Shown one piece after another: positions 38,001 to 46,206 of a stretch of 64,000 bases of DNA. Position 1 is the first letter of the stretch, and each line of letters begins with the position of its first letter. Origin of the DNA: Diadema setosum. Lineage: Eukaryota > Echinodermata > Echinoidea > Diadematoida > Diadematidae. Where the stretch lies: the NCBI RefSeq assembly GCF_964275005.1, contig NC_092685.1, positions 14,971,579 to 15,035,578 on the forward strand. The letters run 5' to 3'. The position numbers were made by a program, and so were the translations under genes. The notes beneath the pieces were generated by a model. It did no database searches and was not told where the DNA came from. It saw only the letters and a list, made by a program, of their open reading frames with translations.

Positions 38001-41000
38001 TTGTTTGAGGGATTTGATTTGTAATAATATTAGCAAATATACTTTATTACTCAAATTTTATTTGAAATCTATGTGATCATTTTACTTTGGTAATTTTAAT
38101 TTTTAATTTTTACTATTAGAAAAGTGGAGATGACTGTTAATGGTATCTCAATTTCATGATTGGCTAACAAAATAATCATGCTTGGTAAAAAAGGAGCACA
38201 AAATTGCTAAAGAATAAACAACCATGATACCTTTGAACATGATTAAATAATTGATCAAGCACCGGGACTTACAATGTTACATAAAATGGTGTATCTGATG
38301 TACTGTGATGTACATGTATGGACTGAAATATGCTTTACGTGTATGTCCTATCAAATGTTACCATCAGATAATGAAGTTTGACAAAAAAAAAAAAAAAAAT
38401 GTTTTATCTAGTTTTTTGAGCTAATTAATTACAGTAGATCACAGGTATTCAATTAAGCTAATCAATTGGAAATTGTGCTGAAGGTGGTACATGTAGTATG
38501 GCGATAATATCACCATGTCATATACAATGTAATTCACATTTTAAGCACCTGCCACTGATCATTGTTTAATGAATATATGTACTGTACTTATGTACATTTT
38601 GTATGTGAAATTCTGAAATACTAACTACAGTTGTATAACTTTGTTAGTTGTTGTCGACATATGAGCTCTGTTACTAGGTTATAGTGATCTCATTTGTCTC
38701 CATATAGTATCTTTTTGATGTCAGCTTCTACCTTCAAAGATCATATATGTACATTTAATATCATAATCAATATCAAAACAAACAAACCTGCTAAACACAA
38801 CTGATGTACACTAGGCCCCAAGCTGCCACAGCAATGCATGAATTGATGTTCAATACATTCAGTTCACCACAGACCTACCTAATCACATATACTGTACTTT
38901 ATCCTACTTTGATATCGACCAAACCACAATCTTATTACAAGTTCACAACCAACATCAGCAGAAACTTACAGTAGTACATGTGGGAATGGTGATGCCAAAA
39001 CTTAGCACGTAAAGGATTATGGAGTCATTGATGGCTATAAAATATGATCAAACTACCCTCAAGTGAGCTGAATATCATATAGGCCCTACTGTCTGCACTC
39101 CACATGTATTTTGAATCCTACATTCTATAACATTATATATTTCTAATAAACTAAGACTCCATACCATTGATGTCAACAAATAAGTTTTTGCCTTTGGACC
39201 TTGGTTGCTATTGTGTGAAGCAATGTTTGTCAATCTCTGAGGCGGAGTGCCACATCATAAATCCAACCTTTAGCCTTGTACAACTGTATGCCTTCAAGTG
39301 GATCATTGAAGAGCCATTTAACTTCCCTTCAGTTTGAGATTACATATTTCAAGTTCCATTTCTTTTTCTTTTTGCTTTGCTATCAGGTAAAAAATAATAT
39401 CAATCTACTTCACACTATCTTAATCCCTATCATGTGATGGGGAAATGTGTACATGAGTCATCATGCTCACTTGTGCTGGCTTGACAAGGGATTATTCAAG
39501 CTGAAACTTCATTCATCAGTTTTCTATTATCTCCAACAGTTTATCTTTTAAAGATATCTCCTAGAAATTTAAACATCTTATCACAGTCATAAAACATTTT
39601 TAAGTATATATGTGTGTATTGACCAATTTACGATGTGCCAGTACAAAAGAATGGTATTGGTTTATTAAAGCACTTTGATAGGATATTCACTTTTTTAATA
39701 GGTGTGACTAATTCAGACTCTTGCATATAGGTACTTACATACTCATAATTAATCAAATGTGAATTAGGTAGTAAATTCTCATATGTTTCCCACTGTACAC
39801 ACACAAATTTGAGGGTCTATTTCACATTGCACAATAACTTTTTTTTTTTTTTTTTTCAGGCAAAGTATGAATTCCATATAAACTCCTTGCTAAAATTGGG
39901 AAAAAGTGATATATGTACTTAAGTAATATGAAATGTAGGTGGCTTTACGGTTAGGGCAAGGTTAGGGTAACGTTGATCTTGCTGTCATAGACTAACTGCA
40001 ACACTGTACACTGGCACTCGTCCAATGGTCCCTGACCAGAAAAATCACTGTCGGACCAGCAACTTTTTCAGGAATGGGGCAGTAAAAAATGGAAAAGCTG
40101 GATACCTACTGGTCCTACAAACAGGTTGGACCAGTAGAAAAAATGGGTTAGTGTCCAGCTCTACCTAAAGTATGTGGACCCTGCAGTCCTAGGTTTCAAA
40201 TGGAAGTACAATATGAGGAACTCTTTCCTTTTTGATTTCTACTGTTATTTTCTTTTTTACATGAAAATGCAAAACTTCTAAAGAGATTTCCACTCTGGAC
40301 TGAAGTGTCTGCTCCCTAAGATAAAGGAATAAGAATATACAGTTTGTACCAGTGATGAGTTCTGAGAAAGCAAAGCACAGGCCTTATGACAAAGGCACTT
40401 ACATGAGGTATGTACCTGTGAGGTACTTTTTACAGGTGTCTATATCACAAGTTTAATCTGACAATGAAATGGTTGTAACAATATCATCAGCTGATTGACA
40501 CACAGAATGCACACTTTTCAGGGTTAGCACTAGCTACACGCAGCCGCTGTAGAGACAGCGGCTGCACCTCTATTCCTTCGCAGACGTTGTCATTTTTCAG
40601 TGTGGTTGTGCGACTCCTTCATGAATATCTTTATTAATCGTGGAAAACTAAAATACAAGGAATTATCGTAATCTATGATAATCATTCAATAATCGGTATG
40701 CGATTTTTTAATTACGTCAAAAACTCACCGAAATCTGTGGCTGAAATCAGGTCTGTAAACGTCCTTATTGCTTCACTCCTCATCTGCGTGTTATTTGAAT
40801 GGCATTCACTCTCGTATACTACAACGTACAACGTAGGTAGTCGGAGAGCTAGAGGGCGCCTCTCCGACTACCTACGTTGTACGTTGTAGTATACGAGAGT
40901 GAATGCCATTCGTAATAACACGCAGATGAGGAGTGAAGCAATAAGGACGTTTACAGACCTGATTTCAGCCACAGATTTCGGTGAGTTTTTGACGTAATTA

Positions 41001-42043
41001 AACAAAAAATCGCATACCGATTATTGAATGATTATCATAGATTACGATAATTCCTTGTATTTTAGTTTTTCATGATTAATAAAGATATTCATGAAGGAGT
41101 CGCACAACCACACTGAAAAATGACAACGTCTGCGAAGGAATACAGGTGCAGCCGCGTCGCTTCGCGACAGCGGCTGCGTGTAGTTAGGTTAGCACTAAAA
41201 AAGACACAATATTGCATGAATGTACAGCTTTCATATCCCTCTGCTCTGCTCAGCTGGCTCTCAGTCTCATCAATCATAATTACTTCTCTCTTACTACATG
41301 TAGTTTAAGGGTGCCTTTTTTAACAGTCTGACAACTTTTCTACTTTAATAATCGCAAGACTCATTTGGGGTCCACATCCAGACCACATGTATATTCTTGT
41401 ATTATATCATCAAAGAGCAGTCAGATCTCTAACTTCCCTGTACCACTGCGCATGCCGGCCTCATGATCATGATGATACTATTAGAAAAGATGTGAGAAAT
41501 ATAGAGTATGCAATCAATGAAATAATATACCTAATGTCATGATCTAAACGTTTTGATGCACTAGCAAACTATTGAAAGTAGCCCCTTTTACCTTTTGGAC
41601 AATTGAGAGAGAACGAGAAAAAAATGACTGTCAACTCACAAGCAGACCTCGCATAATTAAAGTAAGAGCATTTATAAGAGCAACCTGTTCCAACAGTGCA
41701 TCTATCGGGGGATTGACTGGCGTGGTGCACACACCATAGCCTGTGCCTATCACTCCCCACCCAGCCACCGTAGAGTTTAGACCAGGGAGGCCAGAGGTCC
41801 ACCTCCCTGGTAAAACAGACCCACTCATACCTTCAATCTCTGAATCAGAGTTGGCACATCTTCGTCGTCATTTTCCGTCACTTTCCCGAACGGTACCTCG
41901 TCCGGAATCGGGCTGTTGTGGGGGATAGCATCCTGGACGTTATACTTTTTCTTGCTCGGCTTTGAACGTCGAATAGTCAGCCATCCTCGATATTTTTGCT
42001 TGGATCGTGTCGATCCATCCAGAGAGCCGTTCGCAGACGCCAT
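28872..42043 (-). CDS. Coiled-coil protein with Asn-Gly linker and alpha/beta C-terminal domain (4 exons, 379 aa)
   Basis: I do not recognise this gene by name. Exons on the minus strand: 42043-41831, 34820-34316, 30010-29798, 29080-28872; all introns are GT-AG and phases match (0, 1, 1). Residues 1-71 are basic, then acidic (TENDDEDVP). Residues 86-128 form a coiled coil (LIEVLQKENAAFRILKTQVE and on to ELRAEVKLL). Residues 170-225 are rich in TNG repeats. Residues 241-379 read as strand-helix-strand-helix: QITVVFCLA, ISRALEGIG, EVVLVMFHNV, then VCLVIDLFFNKLEGLYRC. From memory this tail resembles a VLVVxHxT..VDxLFxxxxGLLxC pattern in uncharacterised fish and invertebrate proteins; that is a weak lead, not an identification. 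An in-frame ATG at 42184 would add 47 residues; I prefer 42043 because ATGG with a G at -3 is a better context. No signal peptide or membrane span is evident. Confidence 0.82.
29081..29797 (-). other. Intron 3 of the coiled-coil gene
   Basis: Contains A-runs at 29290-29303 and 29334-29345. No repeat element or nested gene seen. Confidence 0.7.
29798..30010 (-). CDS. Coiled-coil gene, exon 3 (residues 240-310)
   Basis: A strong pyrimidine tract and acceptor (CTATCCTCCAG) precede VSCLQKTMGKVQDCDETVQ. The donor is GTAAAT after ISRALEGIG. Starting at this acceptor, rather than the nearer CTCCAG, keeps phase with exon 2. It holds the first strand and helix of the C-terminal domain. Confidence 0.85.
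30246..30340. mobile_element. LINE/SINE 3' tail fragment with ATA repeats
   Basis: (AATAATGAT)n followed by ACTTTATTTCTTATTGAGCG and CTTTTACAGG, similar in layout to the tails at 11085 and 17836. Short and decayed. Confidence 0.4.
31378..31670. mobile_element. MITE, family A, decayed right part
   Basis: GAAAATTCAATATATTTTCT, GCACTTGACAAACCTCTTTC and ATCATAACTTTTGGTTGTCC match the internal and right parts of the family A elements at 57455-58026 and 3496-4062, and of the related 54665-55218. The left terminus is gone, and the right end fades after CTGCTGCAAGTT. Confidence 0.65.
31671..33286. other. Intron sequence, nothing recognised
   Basis: AT-rich intron without repeat structure or exon that I can support. 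Confidence 0.5.
33287..33750. mobile_element. Older inverted-repeat element, split by a MITE
   Basis: The left end AAGTGGATATTTTCACGTGG pairs imperfectly with the right end CCACAAAAATTTCCACTT. TTTCGC and TTTCGCAAAA motifs relate it to the CGCGAAA-rich group at 5984 and 56375. It is interrupted by the insertion at 33418-33684, without which it would be about 200 bp. Confidence 0.6.
33418..33684. mobile_element. MITE, family D, TTAA-flanked, 267 bp, nested
   Basis: The left end is TTAAAGGGGATGGCTAGTAA and the right end ACTAGCCACCCCCTTTAA. TTAA lies at both ends. Inside is a separate 75-bp hairpin (33465-33539) whose arms read TCAAGTAATGTGCAGTT and the complement. It sits inside the older element 33287-33750. 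Confidence 0.88.
33780..33803. repeat. Short hairpin CAGGGAGGTGGGCCCACCTCCCTG
   Basis: A perfect 24-bp palindrome of the same small family as 15505-15533 and 41781-41811. It follows closely after the nested MITE pair. Confidence 0.8.
34251..34300. mobile_element. Transposon-end fragment next to exon 2
   Basis: ATTCATGAAGGTGGTACAAT then TTTGTCCATGGTTTAAACCA matches the terminal repeat of the element at 49834-50159 (TTCACGAAGGTGGTACAA and CATGGTTTAAACCATGG). It ends about 16 bp from the exon 2 donor. Confidence 0.6.
34316..34820 (-). CDS. Coiled-coil gene, exon 2 (residues 72-239, plus one base)
   Basis: The acceptor CCGCAACAG precedes VIETVEEHQDPKVLIST; the donor is GTGAGTGCC after SLVT. The exon is 505 bp, the longest of the gene. 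It encodes the whole coiled coil and the Asn-Gly-rich linker with repeated LTNG and TNGH units. The high-GC codons stand out from the AT-rich introns. Confidence 0.88.
34903..35402. repeat. Nested direct duplications in intron 1
   Basis: A unit of about 60 bp with (GT)n, a G-run and AGTTTAAAAACAATTTCTTT occurs twice at 34903-35020. A larger unit with CTTCTTTCATGTTATTGT, a homopolymer, CTGGTA, GATTCAT and ACATACC/ACATAAA occurs at about 35030-35172 and 35245-35395, with a period near 205 bp. Copies have diverged by substitutions and indels. Confidence 0.7.
36398..36680 (-). other. Coding-like patch within intron 1
   Basis: On the minus strand, 36511-36398 reads EMNSINTVYIDLIKFLSS, then TDPKWCGFTDVRFVQL and TGA. 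Just upstream, about 36660-36600 reads MTQSSKEQTFQSERKTVDVN up to a GTGAGA donor-like site. The two frames do not join cleanly. It could be an alternative last exon, a gene relic or chance. I recognise no family. Confidence 0.2.
40522..41196. mobile_element. Foldback element, Mutator-like target duplication, 655 bp
   Basis: Two arms of about 320 bp, nearly perfect inverted copies, meet near 40854. The left end is AGCTACACGCAGCCGCTGT; the right end is the complement of TAACTACACGCAGCCGCTGT. A 10-bp duplication GGTTAGCACT flanks the element (40522-40531 and 41187-41196), a length typical of Mutator-like elements. Each arm holds a small hairpin near its tip (GCAGCCGCTGT and ACAGCGGCTGC at left). 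Few differences between arms imply a recent origin or arm homogenisation. No transposase; the frames at 40698-41308 are shadows of the arms. Confidence 0.9.
41781..41811. repeat. Short hairpin ACCAGGGAGG..CCTCCCTGGT
   Basis: ACCAGGGAGG, an 11-base loop, and the complement CCTCCCTGGT. Third copy of the small family seen at 15505 and 33780. A half copy (AACCAGGGAGGCT) is at 49183. Confidence 0.75.
41831..42043 (-). CDS. Coiled-coil gene, exon 1 (residues 1-71)
   Basis: MASANGSLDGSTRSKQKYRG start to LIQRLK end, exactly 71 codons, with donor GTATGAG. It carries an Arg/Lys-rich stretch (RRSKPSKKK) that could be a nuclear or nucleic-acid-binding patch, and an acidic TENDDEDVP segment. A small CCAGGGAGG hairpin (41781-41811) lies 20 bp into the intron. 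Confidence 0.8.
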
Positions 42044-42260
42044 GACGAGATTGTTTACTGTACGGAGGCCCCGATTGTCAGTAGCAGATAAACACCACTG
42101 CATGTACAGCGTGTATGCACCTGCAACCTCGTCTCTCCCCACAAGAACGAGCCAACAAAGTTTGACACCCTTCGCGCCCGACATTTACCGGTCGGCTACC
42201 TTTGAATAGTTTACATAATTCAGTCCTTATAAAAGATATACCATAGCATGAAGTGGTTCT
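42044..42260. promoter_or_regulatory. Likely 5' UTR and promoter of the coiled-coil gene
   Basis: GC-richer than the flanks and directly upstream of the minus-strand start codon. No TATA box is evident. An in-frame upstream ATG at 42184 is possible, so part of this block could be coding. Confidence 0.4.
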
Positions 42261-44300
42261 TCATGGTTTTTCTCAGCAGAAGTATATCACCATCCAATCA
42301 TGATTCGAAACGAAATATTCTCGAGTCACACGAGGGTATCTATAAACACTATTATGACTCTGTATTCATACGTTCCATTCCTGTATGATAATACATCAGT
42401 CTTTAATGACTAGATTTAAGACTATCGTTCATACTGCAAGGGGTGTGGTCCTGTGCTTCTGGTAGGAAGCACGAGTCATTAGTCACACCGGCGTGCATAC
42501 CAAAGCGGTAGACAACAATCATTTCATGCTTTTGCTGACTGTTTATGTTAAACATTCCCAATTTTTTCCAGTTTCAGTTCTTTTCATCTCCACTGGTGCA
42601 AATGAAATCGCTATGACTAATCAACAACAAGGCTCTAATCAAAATGTTTTGTAGATAATAGTTTTAAGAAAAAAGAAATTTTATGAAGATGTTTAATCAC
42701 GTGTTTGTCCAGGGCCATAGTATCTAAAGGTAGATATGGAGGATCATACAATTGATAAGCAGCTATGTTATCTTGTATGTCTTCCTTTCTTTTTTTATAT
42801 TGAAATAACATAACATGCCCCAAAATAGATAACATAAACCTTTACTCTATACATGCTGCTAATTTAGTTTTGGCTGGAATCTTACCTCCCACCCCCAACA
42901 ATACTATTATTATGTACATGCTTGCCGGACCAAAAATTACTCCAAAACGTGAATTCATGCACAATATTTTAGTGCGAATTGTGCTTTCGTCATATTTCAT
43001 AAAAGCGAGGTAATCTTTGCTTTTATTAAGTAAAAAATAAATTAATAACATTATTTCCATTCTCGGAACAGCGTCGCCAGCAAATTCATCCAAAAACAAT
43101 TACAAAGAATGAAAAACAAAGGAATACATTAGAAATGAGAACAATATTATACTTAAGAAGTTGTTTTTTACGGCACAATGTTTTCACTACTCTTTACTAA
43201 GAACACAAGAAGGATTATTTATGCCAAATATTTGCCTTTTGGAACTTTCTTTAATGATACATATAAAAAAATCTCTTCCCAAGCATGCATAATAGCGTAA
43301 ATGATTTCCTTTTCAACGATTTCTTTATGTCGCAGGCAACGTGCATACCACTTTTCGCTGCAATCGGGGGGGGGGGGTGGCTGGGAGGCCTCAACCTCGC
43401 TCTATAATCTACCTAAATACTTCTATTTGGGGCTAAAATACTTGTGACATTTCAAAATAATTAAAAACAACAGCAAAAGCTCAGTCATATATATTTTCAG
43501 TTATGTTTTACTGATACGACGTAAGTAGGCCCTATTGTTCACGTCTCCTAGGTATGAATAAAGGCGATGTTGATGATCAGTGTTTGTCACAGACTTGGGA
43601 AAATCTATTGAATATTGCAAGCTCCGCAATATCGACCCCTTGCTCGGACTTTATAAGCTTATTCTTGCCTTCCATCAAACGATATTTCGTTTACCAAACA
43701 GCATTTGGGAAGTGAGCTATACTACTTACTATACATGCTATACCAACAAGTAAAATATAAACCAGTTCCATTGCCGTCTGTTGTTCACGTAGAACGAAGT
43801 GTATAGATGTGACATAATATTTCTCTTAGAATATTCAAATTGAATATTCTAAATTCGTCTTAGAAATAAGCTATCAACTCAATAAAACCCAGAAGTTTTC
43901 AAGCGTTTAATGTCTGCTAAACAAAAAAAAAAAAATTGGCCTTTTTTTAGTGTAATATGCGAATGTATATAATCATGATAAACGAAGCTGCATTTGACAT
44001 AGTACAAGTGTTTATATTGATTTTAACTAGTTGTTAAATTTATTGATCATCTTATTCAGTTAGCTTTGTATATTATTATACCAGAAAGAAGGGTTTGCTA
44101 TCATAGCCGATGATGCGCTCAGCACAAATTCTTACACTAACCTCTAAAACCTCATCGAACATAACAATGATCCATGCAGGGATGGCTATTGTGAGGAATG
44201 ATACCGTGTGGAATCTTTTCTCATTATGGATAATTATAAAGGACAATCTGGTTATTTCCGATAGTGTCTCCAAGGAAAGGTTTAACAACTCTCTTAAAAA
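42261..44300. other. Head-to-head intergenic region, nothing recognised
   Basis: AT-rich, with a G-run at 43367-43377. No supported exon or repeat. Confidence 0.5.
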
Positions 44301-44302
44301 AT

Positions 44303-44465
44303 CGAGTGAAAATGTTCACTTTGAAGGAGTGAATAACGAAAAGAGTGAATTTAGAGTGAAATTGGAGTGAATTTTGAGTGAAAATATTCATTTTCACTAA
44401 TTTTGGAATGACCTCAGGGATCATTCCAAAATCATCGAGTGATCCCTGAGGTCACTCAGAGAGCA
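44303..44465. repeat. GAGTGAAAA repeats and a GACCTCAGGGATCA palindrome
   Basis: GAGTGAA recurs six or more times at about 10-15-bp spacing (44304-44385). It is followed by GAATGACCTCAGGGATCATTCC and then GAGTGATCCCTGAGGTCACTC, an inverted pair. It looks like a short dispersed repeat with terminal inverted structure. Confidence 0.55.
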
Positions 44466-44644
44466 GTGCATAATCGAACAGAATTGCAGAAGAAATTTAG
44501 GAAACAATCAGGATAACAAGTTATCTCTCCTGGCAAATCATGATTACTGTGTTGCCAAATCCTTGAAGCTAAGTCTCCCTGTGATCTGCATACATTTGGG
44601 TTCAGTCATTGAATGATCCTCTCCTAAAAGTTATGATTAATACT

Positions 44645-44933
44645 TTGATGATTATATTTATATCTATTTTGATATCTATATCTATATCTATATCTATCTA
44701 TATACCTATACCTATATCTATATCTATATACCTATACCTATACCTATATCTATATCTATATCTATATCTATCTATATCTATATATATGTCTATATCTATA
44801 TCTATATCTATATCTATGTCTATATTTATATCTATATCTATATCTATGTCTATATCTATATCTATATCTATATCTGTATCTATATCTATATCTATATCTA
44901 TATCTATATCTATATCTATATCTATATCTATAC
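44645..44933. repeat. (TATATC)n microsatellite, about 290 bp
   Basis: Long array of TATATC with TATACC and TATGTC variants. The Ser/Ile/Tyr open frame across it (44609-44953) is an artefact of the repeat. Confidence 0.95.
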
Positions 44934-45960
44934 ATAAGAACCGCTTTCCATAGAGAGTAGGTAGAATTGTTCCCTTCTCTTCTTATACTTTGTACATAAT
45001 TCTCTTAACCGGAACTCGTCTATACCAGAACTATATAATATTATGATTACTTTAATGATAGCACAGACTTTCATTGGGTTAATACCTCAAAATATATGAG
45101 TTAATCATTGTACGTCAAGTCATTAACACAAGGACTATTGTCAAAATATTCAGTGATAAGAATGCCTTCTACCTATCAACAATAATGTGAGTGAAAGAAT
45201 AACTATGCATGATTATCTAGACGTCAGAGTGACTTACACTGCCAGTTCTTCAACATTAATCGTTATAATGATATGGTAGTTGGCATATGTATATCTTCAC
45301 GTATCCCCCTATCCATATCCCTCACTCGAACTTCATGACGCTCTCACTTTTATTTTTTTTTCTCTCTTTGTTTTGGACAGCTGGATCTTATTGGTAGTCC
45401 TGCTAAAAATTCGGCTGGAAAGTTATACTGTCCATCAAAGTTTGAATGCTCTTCTCACTTCATTTTCTCATCTATGTTGTTGATTATAGTTTGTCTTAGA
45501 AATATATTTGTGGCATGTATAGGGGGTACAGCATCTGCATCGCACATAGGACTATGATACAAGCAAAATGATTAGATCAAAATCAAAATATCAAACATGA
45601 TCGTTGCTTGTGGTGGTTTCTCCCTCCAACATACTTCGATAAAGTTTTAGCTGAAGGTCCATTCTATTGTTATTTCACTAGTATGACTATCTCAATGCTC
45701 CACTGATTATGAAACAGGAACCAGCAGAGAATTCCCCATGGCAATATCTTAATTTTGAAATTAGAGGTAGCAGTGCATTGCATGCAACAGCCTCACTTAC
45801 ACTACTTATACTACATGCTATGTAGTTTCAATGTTTGCCTGCCGAGGACGACACTCCCTTGATAACACAGATATTTAAAAAGGTACAGTCTGTTCGTGGT
45901 CTATTTAGCGTTCCATACATACGTGTTCAGTAAGAAAGTTTTTTTTTTTTTCTTGTCTTT
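44934..45960. other. Intergenic, nothing recognised
   Basis: No supported exon or repeat between the microsatellite and the YIF1 promoter region. Confidence 0.5.
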
Positions 45961-46178
45961 TTTATTTCCACCAAGCTAGGCGGTATTGTAAGCCGTGGCA
46001 TAAATGATTACACATGAAGCTGGCCACTACAACCCTAGTACACTCTGCCGCGCCGCCGCGCCGCTCGTTCTGCTGCGCTGCTGCTCTTCTGAAACACATC
46101 TGATCTGCACTAGCACTACGGACGGAAACGACAAGAAGAATCTTTTGTAAAACCCAGTTAAATTCTATCGAAAGTAAC
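45961..46178 (+). promoter_or_regulatory. Likely promoter and 5' UTR of YIF1
   Basis: A GC- and CpG-rich patch (CCGCGCCGCCGCGCCGC at 46046-46065) lies just before the start codon at 46179, in otherwise AT-rich DNA. No clear TATA box. The transcription start cannot be placed from sequence alone. Confidence 0.45.
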
Positions 46179-46206
46179 ATGGATGTTCCACCAGGGTTGA
46201 GGCATC
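46179..46206 (+). CDS. YIF1: YIF1 exon 1 (residues 1-9, plus one base)
   Basis: ATG GAT GTT and on to MDVPPGLRH, donor GTAAGT. The exon is only 28 coding bases, but its leftover C joins the CC at exon 2 to give proline, in phase, and vertebrate YIF1 proteins also begin with a short variable peptide. It lies 3.1 kb before exon 2. Confidence 0.7.

Larger units (their letters stand above)
34821..41830 (-). other. Intron 1 of the coiled-coil gene (7 kb)
   Basis: Contains two sets of direct duplications near exon 2, a possible unlinked coding-like patch at 36.4-36.7 kb, a 655-bp foldback element and a small hairpin. The stretch 36700-40500 is AT-rich with T- and A-runs and no recognised gene. Confidence 0.65.

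Noticed and set aside
41370-41560. LINE reverse-transcriptase remnant (QRAVRSLTSLYHCA)
   Set aside because: The resemblance is limited to a few residues, with no second motif in the proper place.
44609-44953. Ser/Ile/Tyr repeat protein
   Set aside because: Translation of the (TATATC)n microsatellite.
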